DNA from: an uncultured Ruminiclostridium sp.
GTDB taxonomy: Bacteria > Bacillota > Clostridia > Oscillospirales > Ruminococcaceae
Length of the DNA: 64,000 nucleotides
Direction of reading: 5' to 3'
Assembly (NCBI GenBank): GCA_944386545.1
Contig: CALXBK010000001.1
Coordinates: forward strand, 62,001-126,000
The notes under the pieces were generated by a model. It did not search any database, was not told the origin of the DNA, and worked only from the letters and a program-made list of their open reading frames with translations. Made by a program: the position numbers and the translations under genes. Every line of letters begins with the position of its first letter. Positions within the stretch are counted from its first letter, which is position 1. Of this stretch, positions 1 to 8,214 are shown in pieces.

Positions 1-1
1 T

Positions 2-904
2 ATAAACAGCATAGGCGGTAAGCTCTTCGCAAGCTTCGGCATTACCTTCATGAAGGACAGCGGAAACGGCTACTCATACACGCTCAACGCAAGCAAAGCG
101 GCTACAAAGGCTTACGCTACCACCAACAACTGGGATTTGGCGTTCGGTATACCTCACCAGGTAAGACTTGTTACAAGGACAACGCTCTCTCCTTTCTACT
201 GGGAGGATCTTTTCAGAAAGATTGACGAGTCCTTTACAGCTGAAAATCTTAAGACAATTTCGCTCAGCGACGCTACAACGCTTCTTTACAGCGATTTCAG
301 CCGCGGCGACTATACAAGACACGACGCAATGACGGAGCTTGTTAACGGTTATAAGAGACTTAAGGCATCGGGCTTCACGCTTCTTGCAGACGGTGCAAAC
401 GCTTATGCGCTTCCGTATGTTGACTATGTGACCAACGTGCCCGTATCTTCAAGCAACTTCGACCTGTTTGACTACGACGTTCCGTTCTATGAAATCGTGC
501 TTCACGGTTATGTACCTTATACAACGAAGGCCGTAAACGCAAGCGCAAATGCGAGCGATACAATTATCCTCGCACTTTCAACCGCAACTCCCATTCACTA
601 TGATATGATGTATGCGGATCCTAACGACTTTACAGACAGCGATTACGATACGCTGTTCTACTCAAACTACAAGGGCTGGCTTGAGCCTTCGGCGGCTGTT
701 TACAAGCTGTACAAGGAACACCTTTCCGAGTTCTCCAGCCTTGAAATTGTAGGTCACGAGAGAATTTCAGCTGACATACAGGAAACCGAGTTCGAGGGCG
801 GAAAGACCATCCGTGTAGATACGAGAAACATGACGCTTATCGTCAACGGCAAGGAAATCGACCTTGCACAATATGGATTGAAGGGAGATGCAGCGGATGA
901 ATAA
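2..904 (+). CDS. DUF5696-like exported protein, 5' truncated
   Basis: The reading frame is open from the window edge and ends at TAA 902-904, so about 300 C-terminal residues of a larger protein are visible. An in-frame ATG at 50 is internal, because the coding frame continues upstream of it with the same codon use. The sequence is rich in aromatic and acidic residues, has no membrane segment, and ends in a short beta-rich tail with a VNGKEI motif. Proteins of this kind (DUF5696) are commonly encoded directly upstream of paired sugar ABC permeases in Clostridia and Paenibacillaceae, which matches the next two genes. An extracellular, carbohydrate-related role is inferred from that context only. 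The family name is from recall, and a glycosidase-like fold is an alternative. Confidence 0.55.
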   Translation: MNSIGGKLFASFGITFMKDSGNGYSYTLNASKAATKAYATTNNWDLAFGIPHQVRLVTRTTLSPFYWEDLFRKIDESFTAENLKTISLSDATTLLYSDFSRGDYTRHDAMTELVNGYKRLKASGFTLLADGANAYALPYVDYVTNVPVSSSNFDLFDYDVPFYEIVLHGYVPYTTKAVNASANASDTIILALSTATPIHYDMMYADPNDFTDSDYDTLFYSNYKGWLEPSAAVYKLYKEHLSEFSSLEIVGHERISADIQETEFEGGKTIRVDTRNMTLIVNGKEIDLAQYGLKGDAADE

Positions 905-2180
905 TTCAAATTTCAACCCCAACGATGAAATTGAAGAGATCAAGAAAGCTGACGCTGACACAGCCCCGGTAAACGATCCGAAAATTTCCGAAAACGAAGC
1001 AGAAGCTCCTGCAACGGCAGAAGCTCCCGCTGAGACACAAGCAGAAATTTCTGCTGAAGCTGAGGCAGAGGCAGAGACTTCCGCTGAGGCAGAAACAGAG
1101 GAAAATGACGAAGCAGAAGCTCCCGCAGAGCAGGCGGCTCCCGTCAGAAAATCCGCACACATGACTGCGGCAGCAGCGGCACTCAACGCCGAGGGCGAGG
1201 AGGTTGACATCCGCCGCAGACAACCGAGAGCAGAAAAGACGATAAAGAAAGCGCGTATCTCCTACGAAAAGAAAAAGGGGCTTTACGGCTACGGCTTTAT
1301 CGCAATATGGATTGTCGGTGTAATCTATATGTTCCTTATTCCGATAATTCAGTCGGCTTATTATTCGCTCTCCGAAACAAAGCTTGTTACCACAAAGGAG
1401 CAGGCGGCTGAGCTGGGAATGAGCTCGGTAGGTATCTACACCGAATGGAACAACTTCGGAAACTACCAGGAAGCCCTGTTCAGAAACCAGGATTACCTCC
1501 CCAACCTCACGCAGTCGTTGGGCGAAATGGTGCCTCAGGTAATCGTAGTAATGATATTCTCGCTGTTTATCGCACTTCTGCTCAACCAGAAGTTCAGAGG
1601 AAGAACACTCGCAAGAGCTATCTTCTTCCTGCCGGTACTCGTTGCGACGGGCCCCGTGCTTGCGGTAATCAGAGGTGATATTTCAACCAACGGTATTTCG
1701 AGCGGTGAGCAGTTCAGCGCACTGTTCCAGACCGACCTTGTAGACGAGCTGCTGTCCTTCCTCGGTATTTACAACCTGAACGAACAGCTCACCGAAACGA
1801 TACAGACAATCACCAGTGACATCTTCAACCTGCTGTGGAGTGCGGGTATTCAGATTTTGATATTCCTTGCGGCGTTACAGCAGATACCCACCTCGGCAAA
1901 AGAGGCGGCGTCAATGGAGGGTGCTACCGGCTGGGAATTCTTCTGGAAGATAACCTTCCCGATGATAAGCCCGATGATACTGGCGAACCTGATATACACG
2001 GTAATAGATACCTTTATCGACTCAGAAAACCCTGTCATGGGCCTTGTGCTTGACCAGTCCAAAAACCTAAGGTACGGTCTGAGTGCGGCGATGGCGTGGA
2101 TATACTTCCTCATTGTAGCAGTCGCCCTCGGTATCATAGTCGCCATTGTATCAAAGTTTGTATTCTATGAGAATGATTAA
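897..2180 (+). CDS. Sugar ABC transporter permease, MalF/UgpA type
   Basis: This is an inner-membrane permease subunit of a carbohydrate ABC importer. I prefer the ATG at 897 over the one at 888, because GGGAG at about 882-886 is spaced correctly only for 897. The gene overlaps the end of the upstream gene by 8 bases. About 90 N-terminal residues are Ala/Glu/Pro-rich and acidic, which is unusual for the family. Six membrane segments follow. The ATPase-contact EAA loop appears as EAASMEGATGWEFFWKITFP, followed by the last two membrane helices. It forms a heterodimer with the next gene. No ATPase or binding protein is present in the window, so a shared MsmX-type ATPase elsewhere is likely. The substrate cannot be read from the sequence. 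Confidence 0.9.
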   Translation: MNNSNFNPNDEIEEIKKADADTAPVNDPKISENEAEAPATAEAPAETQAEISAEAEAEAETSAEAETEENDEAEAPAEQAAPVRKSAHMTAAAAALNAEGEEVDIRRRQPRAEKTIKKARISYEKKKGLYGYGFIAIWIVGVIYMFLIPIIQSAYYSLSETKLVTTKEQAAELGMSSVGIYTEWNNFGNYQEALFRNQDYLPNLTQSLGEMVPQVIVVMIFSLFIALLLNQKFRGRTLARAIFFLPVLVATGPVLAVIRGDISTNGISSGEQFSALFQTDLVDELLSFLGIYNLNEQLTETIQTITSDIFNLLWSAGIQILIFLAALQQIPTSAKEAASMEGATGWEFFWKITFPMISPMILANLIYTVIDTFIDSENPVMGLVLDQSKNLRYGLSAAMAWIYFLIVAVALGIIVAIVSKFVFYEND

Positions 2181-2192
2181 GGAGGTGTAGTT

Positions 2193-3440
2193 GTGAGCGA
2201 AAAAGAATTAAATGCGTTGACTCCCGAGCAGGAGAATAACGAAACAGCCGCAGCCGCACCTGCCGAGGATACATCGGCGCAGGCAGTAGGCGAGGCAATT
2301 GCGGAGATTAACTCCGATGCGCAGATTGACGCTGAGCCTGCGGCGGCAGAAGCACCGGCTGTAAAGCCCATTGTTACTGCAAAGTCAAAAAGACAGCTCA
2401 AAAAGGAAGAAAAGCAAAGAGCTAAGGAATTAAAGGCTGTATATCACGTAAGCAACTGGCAGATAATCAAAAATTACCGCCATTACAGCGACAGTGAGAA
2501 AAAGCACTACAAGTACATTTTCAGAAGAAGAATTACCGATAAGGTATGGCCTGTATTCCGTTTCCTTATACTGTTCGGACTGGCATTCGTAATCATGTAC
2601 CCCATGCTTTATATGCTGTCAACGGCTATAAGACCGCAGGAGGAGATGAGCGATCCGTCCGTAATGTGGATACCGAAGCAGGTTATCTTCTCCAACTTCG
2701 TTGACGTATGGATTGCTATGGACTTCCCGAGGGTAATGCTACAGACAATCCTGATCAACGTGCTGTGCTCGCTTATCCAGGTTGTTACCTGCGGCGTTAC
2801 GGGCTACGGCTTTGCAAGATTTAAGTTCAAGGGCAAGGGCCTGATGTTCATGATAGTTATTCTTCAGATCATCGTGCCTGTACAGGTTATCCTTATTCCT
2901 CTTTACATGCAGTTCAGATTTTTCGATGTGTTCGGACTGATTACGCTTATCAACGGCGAGCCGCTGAACCTCGTAAGTACACCTACTGCGCTGTATTTGC
3001 AGGCATTCTTCTGCAACGGTATCAGAGCAGGCGTATTTATACTGCTGTTCAGACAGTTCTTCAGAGGACTGCCCAAGGAGCTTGAGGATGCCGCTTACCT
3101 TGACGGCTGCGGTCCTTTCATGACCTTTATAAGAGTTATGGTGCCCAACGCAAAGACCTCTTATCTTACCGTATTCATCTTCTCTATCGTATGGTACTGG
3201 AACGACTCCTATGTAACGGGAATGTTCTTCAACGATCCTTACACGATAGCGATGGAAATCGACCGATTGGCAACCACGATGATGGTTTACTTCACGGGCG
3301 AGCAGAACGGTATGGCGTCTGACTACCTTGTATGGATTGAAGCGGGATGTCTTATGTCGTTGCTGCCGATACTCATCATGTACATCATACTGCAAAAGCA
3401 GTTTGTAGAAGGCGTAGAGAGATCCGGTCTTGTAAGCTAA
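2193..3440 (+). CDS. Carbohydrate ABC transporter permease, MalG/UgpE type
   Basis: This is the second permease half of the importer. It starts at GTG 2193 behind an excellent GGAGGTG (2181-2187), 12 bases after the first permease. About 110 cytoplasmic residues precede the first membrane helix, including an acidic Ala/Glu/Pro-rich stretch (about residues 10-57) and a Lys-rich stretch, again much longer than usual. Six membrane segments follow, with the EAA-type loop ELEDAAYLDGCGPF. The C-terminus (VEGVERSGLVS) is typical of MalG-type permeases. A perfect intrinsic terminator at 3453-3484 closes the operon. Confidence 0.92.
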   Translation: MSEKELNALTPEQENNETAAAAPAEDTSAQAVGEAIAEINSDAQIDAEPAAAEAPAVKPIVTAKSKRQLKKEEKQRAKELKAVYHVSNWQIIKNYRHYSDSEKKHYKYIFRRRITDKVWPVFRFLILFGLAFVIMYPMLYMLSTAIRPQEEMSDPSVMWIPKQVIFSNFVDVWIAMDFPRVMLQTILINVLCSLIQVVTCGVTGYGFARFKFKGKGLMFMIVILQIIVPVQVILIPLYMQFRFFDVFGLITLINGEPLNLVSTPTALYLQAFFCNGIRAGVFILLFRQFFRGLPKELEDAAYLDGCGPFMTFIRVMVPNAKTSYLTVFIFSIVWYWNDSYVTGMFFNDPYTIAMEIDRLATTMMVYFTGEQNGMASDYLVWIEAGCLMSLLPILIMYIILQKQFVEGVERSGLVS

Positions 3441-3452
3441 AACTAAATCCGA

Positions 3453-3484
3453 AAACCGCCGAAGAAATTCGGCGGTTTTATATT
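3453..3484 (+). terminator. Intrinsic terminator of the sugar ABC operon
   Basis: A perfect 11-bp stem (AAACCGCCGAA/TTCGGCGGTTT) closes a GAAA tetraloop and is followed by a T-rich tract. It lies 12 bases after the permease stop codon. Confidence 0.9.
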
Positions 3485-3519
3485 ATCGGAAAAACCTAAC
3501 ATTCATAGAATTGAATTTA

Positions 3520-3548
3520 TTGACAAAAGAGAAATTTTATGCTATAAT
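3520..3548 (+). promoter_or_regulatory. Sigma-A promoter for the YccA-like gene
   Basis: TTGACA (3520-3525), a 17-base spacer and TATAAT (3543-3548) give consensus in both hexamers. The start codon at 3628 implies a leader of about 70 bases. Confidence 0.9.
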
Positions 3549-3627
3549 GCTTCTTAAGCAAGGCGGCAAACCGCTTTGATATTTTAAGAAAGTCTGATGT
3601 CGCCGCACGGCGAGGAAAGGAGCAAGC

Positions 3628-4458
3628 ATGGCAAGAACATCCAACACGACTCAGTCAAACAGTTCTGTTCGTTGCAACCCTGTTTTGAGGGGACTGTATA
3701 AAATCAATGAAACTGCTGTTGACGGAGAGCGTGCCACATACGGCGGTGTTTCGCAAAAAACGATGTATTTTCTCATAACAACGGTTGCGGGAATGATTGT
3801 GTACTATCTGCTTGCACTGATTTATTTTGATACCCTGACACATTTTACGGGACAGCTTGAAGGTCTGGTTTACGATATAACCACACCCGAAATAGTTATA
3901 GGCATAGGTGCCGGTATAGGCGCAATAGTATTCGCTCTAATTTGCTCGATAGGAAAACGTGGCATTCCGATTTTCGGAACGTTGTACACTCTTTGTGAAG
4001 GATACCTGCTTGCCTGGCTGATAAGCGATTTCCTTGTAGGCTATGAGTATCTTGCGCTTGAAGCACTCGTTATAACCGGGCTCATTGTTGCGTCCATGCT
4101 CTTTCTCTATACAAAGAGAATTGTAAAGGTTACAAACAGATTTAAGACAATTCTTTTCTCTGCGATTATCTCCCTTGTGCTAATATCTATTGTCGGCTTT
4201 GTTTTAGCTTTGATACCCGCAACAAGCGGGCTGGTATCGGCTTTCGCTGCAAATCCGATTATATCAATCGGTTTTTCGCTGATAGGAGTTGTTGTAGCTT
4301 CGCTTTTCCTTATGGTTGATTTCAACACGGTTGAGCAGGTGGTTGAAAAGAATCTGCCCAAGAAGTACGAATGGTACTGCGCCTTCGGAATTGCATTCAC
4401 CATTATATGGGTTTATGTAAAGGTGCTGGACTTGCTTCTGTCCATTAAAGAGAACTGA
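3628..4458 (+). CDS. Bax inhibitor-1/YccA-like membrane protein
   Basis: This 276-residue protein has a soluble N-terminus of about 45 residues followed by seven or eight hydrophobic segments. The first part (NPVLRGLYKI...) and the acidic, aromatic C-terminal region (FNTVEQVVEKNLPKKYEWYCAFG) match the bacterial Bax-inhibitor/YccA (DUF1112) group by recall. Members are integral membrane proteins linked to ion leak or membrane stress, and the exact role in bacteria is unsettled. The gene is monocistronic, with its own consensus promoter and a GGAAAGGAG ribosome binding site. Nothing in the context ties it to the flagellar operon downstream. Confidence 0.75.
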   Translation: MARTSNTTQSNSSVRCNPVLRGLYKINETAVDGERATYGGVSQKTMYFLITTVAGMIVYYLLALIYFDTLTHFTGQLEGLVYDITTPEIVIGIGAGIGAIVFALICSIGKRGIPIFGTLYTLCEGYLLAWLISDFLVGYEYLALEALVITGLIVASMLFLYTKRIVKVTNRFKTILFSAIISLVLISIVGFVLALIPATSGLVSAFAANPIISIGFSLIGVVVASLFLMVDFNTVEQVVEKNLPKKYEWYCAFGIAFTIIWVYVKVLDLLLSIKEN

Positions 4459-4513
4459 TAACAGAATATAACTTAGGCAAGATGTCCCCCGCCTCTAAGG
4501 CGGCGGGTTCCAT

Positions 4514-4555
4514 ATTCAGTTTCAGTTGGGGTTCAATCCGCAACTGAAACTGAAT
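4514..4555. repeat. Perfect 15-bp inverted repeat
   Basis: The arms at 4514-4528 and 4541-4555 are perfectly complementary around a 12-base loop. There is no T tract after it, so it is not a classical terminator. It could be a MITE remnant or an RNA hairpin in the 3' tail of the upstream transcript. Confidence 0.85.
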
Positions 4556-4583
4556 CGCAGCTTCGCTGCGGCTTGCCACGTTG

Positions 4584-4609
4584 AATGACGGGGCAAGCCC
4601 CTTATTGAA
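4584..4609. repeat. Dispersed 26-bp palindromic repeat, copy 1
   Basis: The unit is AATGAC, then the core GGGGCAAGCCCC, then TTATTGAA. It is identical at 4608-4633, 28008-28033 and 49581-49606. The core can form a GGGG/CCCC stem. Confidence 0.9.
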
Positions 4610-4633
4610 TGACGGGGCAAGCCCCTTATTGAA
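4608..4633. repeat. Dispersed 26-bp palindromic repeat, copy 2
   Basis: This copy is identical to copy 1 and shares its last two bases, so the two form a head-to-tail tandem. Confidence 0.9.
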
Positions 4634-4640
4634 ACCGTAC

Positions 4641-4676
4641 CGCCGCAGGTGACGCACTCGCCTGCGGCGTCTTTTT
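4641..4676 (+). terminator. Intrinsic terminator upstream of the flagellar operon
   Basis: A perfect 9-bp CGCCGCAGG/CCTGCGGCG stem with an 11-base loop is followed by TCTTTTT. It insulates the flagellar operon from upstream transcription. Confidence 0.85.
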
Positions 4677-4750
4677 GACTAAAAATACATGTGTTTTTTG
4701 TCGATTATGTGAAATTATGCTCCGAAACGCCGAAAAAACCCTTTAATAAT

Positions 4751-4777
4751 TAAACTTTAAAGAAAAACTGCCGATAA
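4751..4777 (+). promoter_or_regulatory. Sigma-28 (FliA/SigD) promoter for the late flagellar operon
   Basis: TAAA (4751-4754), a 15-base spacer and GCCGATAA (4770-4777) match the sigma-28 consensus (TAAA-N15-GCCGATAA) exactly. It lies 50 bases upstream of the flgM start, and no comparable sigma-A promoter is visible. It places the anti-sigma gene under the sigma factor it inhibits. Confidence 0.88.
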
Positions 4778-4827
4778 AATATATGTGAAAGAATTTATAC
4801 TTTTCTACGGAAGGGAGCTGACAAATA

Positions 4828-5097
4828 ATGGAGATAAAGAACATAAGCGGTATATTAAATGTGTACAGCAAGGCAAAAGCAAGCAGCGGAAAGGCAGTAA
4901 CCGCTCCCACAGAAAAAAAGACAGATAAGATTGAATTTGATTTTGCCCGTTCGGTGAACGCCGCAAAGGCTGATTTATCCGCTTCGATAAACGAATCGGC
5001 GGACGCAAAACAGATTGACCGGCTCAGAAGGGCTGTTGAGGACGGCAGCTACTATGTGAGCGCCGACGATGTCGCACAGGCAATACTGACGTTCTGA
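4828..5097 (+). CDS. flgM: Anti-sigma-28 factor FlgM
   Basis: This 89-residue protein has the FlgM pattern: a low-complexity N-terminus and a conserved amphipathic C-terminal half (about residues 57-89, with IDRLRRAVEDGSY and DDVAQAIL) that binds sigma-28. In the family it holds the sigma factor inactive in the cytoplasm until the hook-basal body is finished and FlgM is exported. It is the first gene of the operon and sits directly behind the sigma-28 promoter. The ribosome binding site is AAGGGAG. Confidence 0.9.
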   Translation: MEIKNISGILNVYSKAKASSGKAVTAPTEKKTDKIEFDFARSVNAAKADLSASINESADAKQIDRLRRAVEDGSYYVSADDVAQAILTF

Positions 5098-5110
5098 AGG
5101 AGCAATACCG

Positions 5111-5590
5111 ATGACAATTGAAACAGCGGATAAGCTGATACAGTTTATGGAAAAATACAACCGTGCGTACCGTAACACGGTATCGTTTCTGACGCAGAAG
5201 CTTGCAAAGGTTATGGCGGACGATCTTGTATGGCTGCTTGATTCGGTAGAAACCGAACAGGCGCTCGTGATGAAGATACGCTCGGAGGAAAATGCAAGGC
5301 TCGCGCTGTTTGCCGAGCTTGAAATTGCCGATAAGAAGGCAGACGAGCTTTACAATGAAGCGCCCGGCGAGCGCAGGCAGAAGATAGCCGCCCTCACAGA
5401 CGAGCTTACGGGATATATAGCTGATATAAAACGGCTTAATTCCGACGTTGTGGAGACGGTAGAGCGCAAGATAGCGGTACAGGAGGAGCTTATGCACAAA
5501 AGCGGTATGGCTCCCACCGAAACCTACAACGGTTACGGCGATGTAATAAAGAAAAGCAGTATCAACAAGGGCTTTTTGGGAAATGTTTAG
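5111..5590 (+). CDS. flgN: FlgN-family flagellar export chaperone
   Basis: This 159-residue, mostly helical and charged protein has the size and heptad character of FlgN, the cytoplasmic chaperone of the hook-filament junction proteins FlgK and FlgL. It lies 13 bases after flgM and immediately before flgK and flgL, which is the usual order flgM-flgN-flgK-flgL. The assignment rests on length, predicted coiled coil and gene order more than on sequence motifs. Confidence 0.85.
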   Translation: MTIETADKLIQFMEKYNRAYRNTVSFLTQKLAKVMADDLVWLLDSVETEQALVMKIRSEENARLALFAELEIADKKADELYNEAPGERRQKIAALTDELTGYIADIKRLNSDVVETVERKIAVQEELMHKSGMAPTETYNGYGDVIKKSSINKGFLGNV

Positions 5591-5611
5591 TCCAATCAAT
5601 TCGGAGGAATA

Positions 5612-7171
5612 ATGAGAGCTACATTTTTAGGCGTTGAGGTGCAGAAAAGATCGGTACAGATGGCGCAAAAGGCGCTGGACGTAACGGGCAACAACCTTTC
5701 CAACAGAGAAACAATAGGATATACAAGACAGCGTCTTGACGTATATTCCAGCTACATGAACATGAGCGGCTCGTATGTGAGCAAAAGCGCAAGGCTCGGA
5801 CTTTCAAGCCAGGGCGTATTTGCAAGCGGAGTCGGTCAGACAAGGGACGATTACCTTGACAAGAGATACAGGGATACAAGCTGTTATGTGGGCGAGTACA
5901 ACCAGCAGGCTTCTATCATGAAGGAGATGGAAACCGCCCTCACCAACTTCTCGGATACCTATGACAAGGTAGGTATGGCATATCAGTTCGACCAGTTCAA
6001 ATCGGCGCTCAGAAAATACGCCGAGGACAGCCCGGACAGAGAAGAGCTTGCAAGCGTGGTAAGAAACCAGGCATACAATATCTGCAAGCTGTTCCAGCAG
6101 CAGCACACCGACCTTGTAAATCTTGAGGAGCAGACGTTGTACGACCTGCACTCAAGCCTTGAAGACGTCAACAGAATTGTTGAGGAAATCACCGAATACA
6201 ACAAGCAGATTGTAAACGAGTACGCAATCACCGGCGCAGACCTTATTTACAACGGTCTTTCGGTAACGGGCGGCTACGGTCCCAACGAGATGATAGACGC
6301 AAGAAATCTGCTCCTTGACGAGCTGAGCGAATACGGCAACATTTATGTAAGCGACAATTACGACGGCTCGGTAACGGTTACAATGGGCGGGCTTACCCTG
6401 ATAGACGGCAAGAAGAACAACCTTTTCGTTGTAGGAAAGGATTTTGAAACCTTCAAGGCAAAGTATGAGGAAAACGGTGCGGCAGCGCTCAAGCTCTCAA
6501 CCGGCGAGGATATGGAGCTGTCAAGCGGTGCGCTCAAGGCGTATATCGACATGATAAACGGCAACGGTCCGTACGCAAGCGGCAAGCAGAATACCTCCTA
6601 CGGCATAAGATACTATCAGTCGGCGATTGACACCTTTGCCGCAGAATTTGCGGGACTGATGAATGAGCTTAACGGCTCACTCAATGCCGAGGACAGAGAG
6701 ATGTTCACAAGCTCGGACGGAAAAGCAATTACAGCCTCTACGATAAGAATTTCTCAGGCGTGGCTTGAGGACGCTACTATGATAGCCAAGATACAAAATC
6801 CCGACACGGGAGAGTATGACTATCCCGTAAATCTTGACGGCAACGCCGTAAACAAGCTGCTTTTGGGACTTGATACTCCCATACAGATAGGAAGCGGAGA
6901 TTACGAGGGCAGCTGCTACGATTACATACTCTTTATAAATAACCGTCTGGCACAGAATATAGAGTTTGCCGAAAAGCAGTGCGATATGTACCTTGAAACG
7001 GCAACCTCGTTGCTTGACAGCAGAGATTCGATAATGGGCGTATCCGAAACCGAGGAGGGCGTGAATATGCTCAACTACTCCAAGTGGTTCAACGCTTCAT
7101 CAAGAATGCTTACAACGCTTGACGAGGCGCTTGATACCATCATAAGCAAGATGGGACTTGTAGGAAGATAA
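5612..7171 (+). CDS. flgK: Flagellar hook-associated protein 1 FlgK
   Basis: This 519-residue protein starts with the rod-type N-terminus (residues 1-45, with ALDVTGNNLSN) shared by axial flagellar proteins, and ends with the matching C-terminal helix (residues 490-519, SSRMLTTLDEALDTII). The two ends pack together in the hook-filament junction, and the middle is the variable exposed domain. The protein is exported by the flagellar type III system. It lies 21 bases after flgN, with GGAGGA ahead of the ATG. The length is normal for the family. Confidence 0.96.
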   Translation: MRATFLGVEVQKRSVQMAQKALDVTGNNLSNRETIGYTRQRLDVYSSYMNMSGSYVSKSARLGLSSQGVFASGVGQTRDDYLDKRYRDTSCYVGEYNQQASIMKEMETALTNFSDTYDKVGMAYQFDQFKSALRKYAEDSPDREELASVVRNQAYNICKLFQQQHTDLVNLEEQTLYDLHSSLEDVNRIVEEITEYNKQIVNEYAITGADLIYNGLSVTGGYGPNEMIDARNLLLDELSEYGNIYVSDNYDGSVTVTMGGLTLIDGKKNNLFVVGKDFETFKAKYEENGAAALKLSTGEDMELSSGALKAYIDMINGNGPYASGKQNTSYGIRYYQSAIDTFAAEFAGLMNELNGSLNAEDREMFTSSDGKAITASTIRISQAWLEDATMIAKIQNPDTGEYDYPVNLDGNAVNKLLLGLDTPIQIGSGDYEGSCYDYILFINNRLAQNIEFAEKQCDMYLETATSLLDSRDSIMGVSETEEGVNMLNYSKWFNASSRMLTTLDEALDTIISKMGLVGR

Positions 7172-7191
7172 TTTGAAAGGATGAAGCGCGG

Positions 7192-8190
7192 ATGAGAATA
7201 ACTCAGAGCATGACCAACAGACGCTATACGTCACAGCTTAATGCGGCTCTTGAAAGAAAGAATGAGTCCGAAAGAAAGATAAACTCCACAAAGCGCTACA
7301 ACAGAGCGAGCGAGGATCCGATAAGCGCAGCTAAGGCGCTGAGAGTAAGAAAGGCGCTGTCCGACAACGCAGATTATGTAAACAACCTCGAAACCGCAGA
7401 ACAGATTTACAATGCGGCGGACAATGCGCTGATGGATATAAGCGACATTCTTGATACCATTGTTGAGAAGGTGACGTATGCGGCGAACGGCACGCAGCAC
7501 GACATCGACGAGGAGATACTTGCGCAAAATGTTGAAACCTATGCTGACGAGCTTGTAAGGACCTTCAACATCGACATCGCTCAGAGAAGAGTATTCGGCG
7601 GCGTATACAACGGCGAAACGGTATTCAAGATAGAAACAAACGCAGTAGGCGACAAGATAGTAACCTACAACGGCGTTGACGTAAGCTCGCTCCAGGAGGC
7701 AACGGAATTTCCCTATTCCGAGGTGAGCTTCACCGACATAGGAATAGGAATGGTTATAGATCCCGCAACAGGCAGGGTAGATCCTCAGTCGGCGCTCCCC
7801 GTAACCTTTAACGGTGCGGAAATAACAGGCTGCGGCACAGACGAGCAGGGCGACTCAAAGAATATTATTCAGCTTACGCTCTCTGCGGCAAAGGCAGTAA
7901 GAGACGGCGACAAGATACTTGCCATGGATTATGTTGACAAGATAAGAGAGGCTCAGACAAGAGTTGCCGTTGCACACGCAGATATAGGTAACAAGCAGCA
8001 GTACATAGAGTATAACAAGAATCGTCTTACCACCGACAGAGAAACGCTGCTTGAGCAGCAGAACAACCTTGAGGGTACGGATATGGGTGCGGAAACCGCA
8101 ACCTGGAAAACTCTCACTGCGATATATAACGTATCATTGCAGATGGCTACATCAGTCATTCCGATGAGTATATTTGAGTTTATCTCATAA
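7192..8190 (+). CDS. flgL: Flagellar hook-associated protein 3 FlgL
   Basis: This 332-residue protein starts MRITQSMTNRRY and has the flagellin-like N-terminal helix with the conserved RASEDP segment (about residues 39-44). A matching C-terminal helix follows. It forms the second ring of the hook-filament junction, distal to FlgK. It lies 20 bases after flgK in the same operon. Confidence 0.96.
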   Translation: MRITQSMTNRRYTSQLNAALERKNESERKINSTKRYNRASEDPISAAKALRVRKALSDNADYVNNLETAEQIYNAADNALMDISDILDTIVEKVTYAANGTQHDIDEEILAQNVETYADELVRTFNIDIAQRRVFGGVYNGETVFKIETNAVGDKIVTYNGVDVSSLQEATEFPYSEVSFTDIGIGMVIDPATGRVDPQSALPVTFNGAEITGCGTDEQGDSKNIIQLTLSAAKAVRDGDKILAMDYVDKIREAQTRVAVAHADIGNKQQYIEYNKNRLTTDRETLLEQQNNLEGTDMGAETATWKTLTAIYNVSLQMATSVIPMSIFEFIS

Positions 8191-8214
8191 GCTTGAAAAA
8201 GGGGAGGTAGAACG

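Larger units (their letters stand above)
4459..4750. repeat. Palindrome-rich intergenic region
   Basis: This stretch of about 290 bases has no gene. It holds, in order: an imperfect CCGCC/GGCGG hairpin near 4485; a perfect 15-bp inverted repeat (arms 4514-4528 and 4541-4555, starting ATTCAGTTTC); a small CGCAGC-TTC-GCTGCG hairpin (4556-4570); two overlapping copies of a 26-bp repeat (4584-4609 and 4608-4633); and an intrinsic terminator (4641-4676). This density of symmetrical elements suggests a landing site for small palindromic repeats. Confidence 0.8.
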
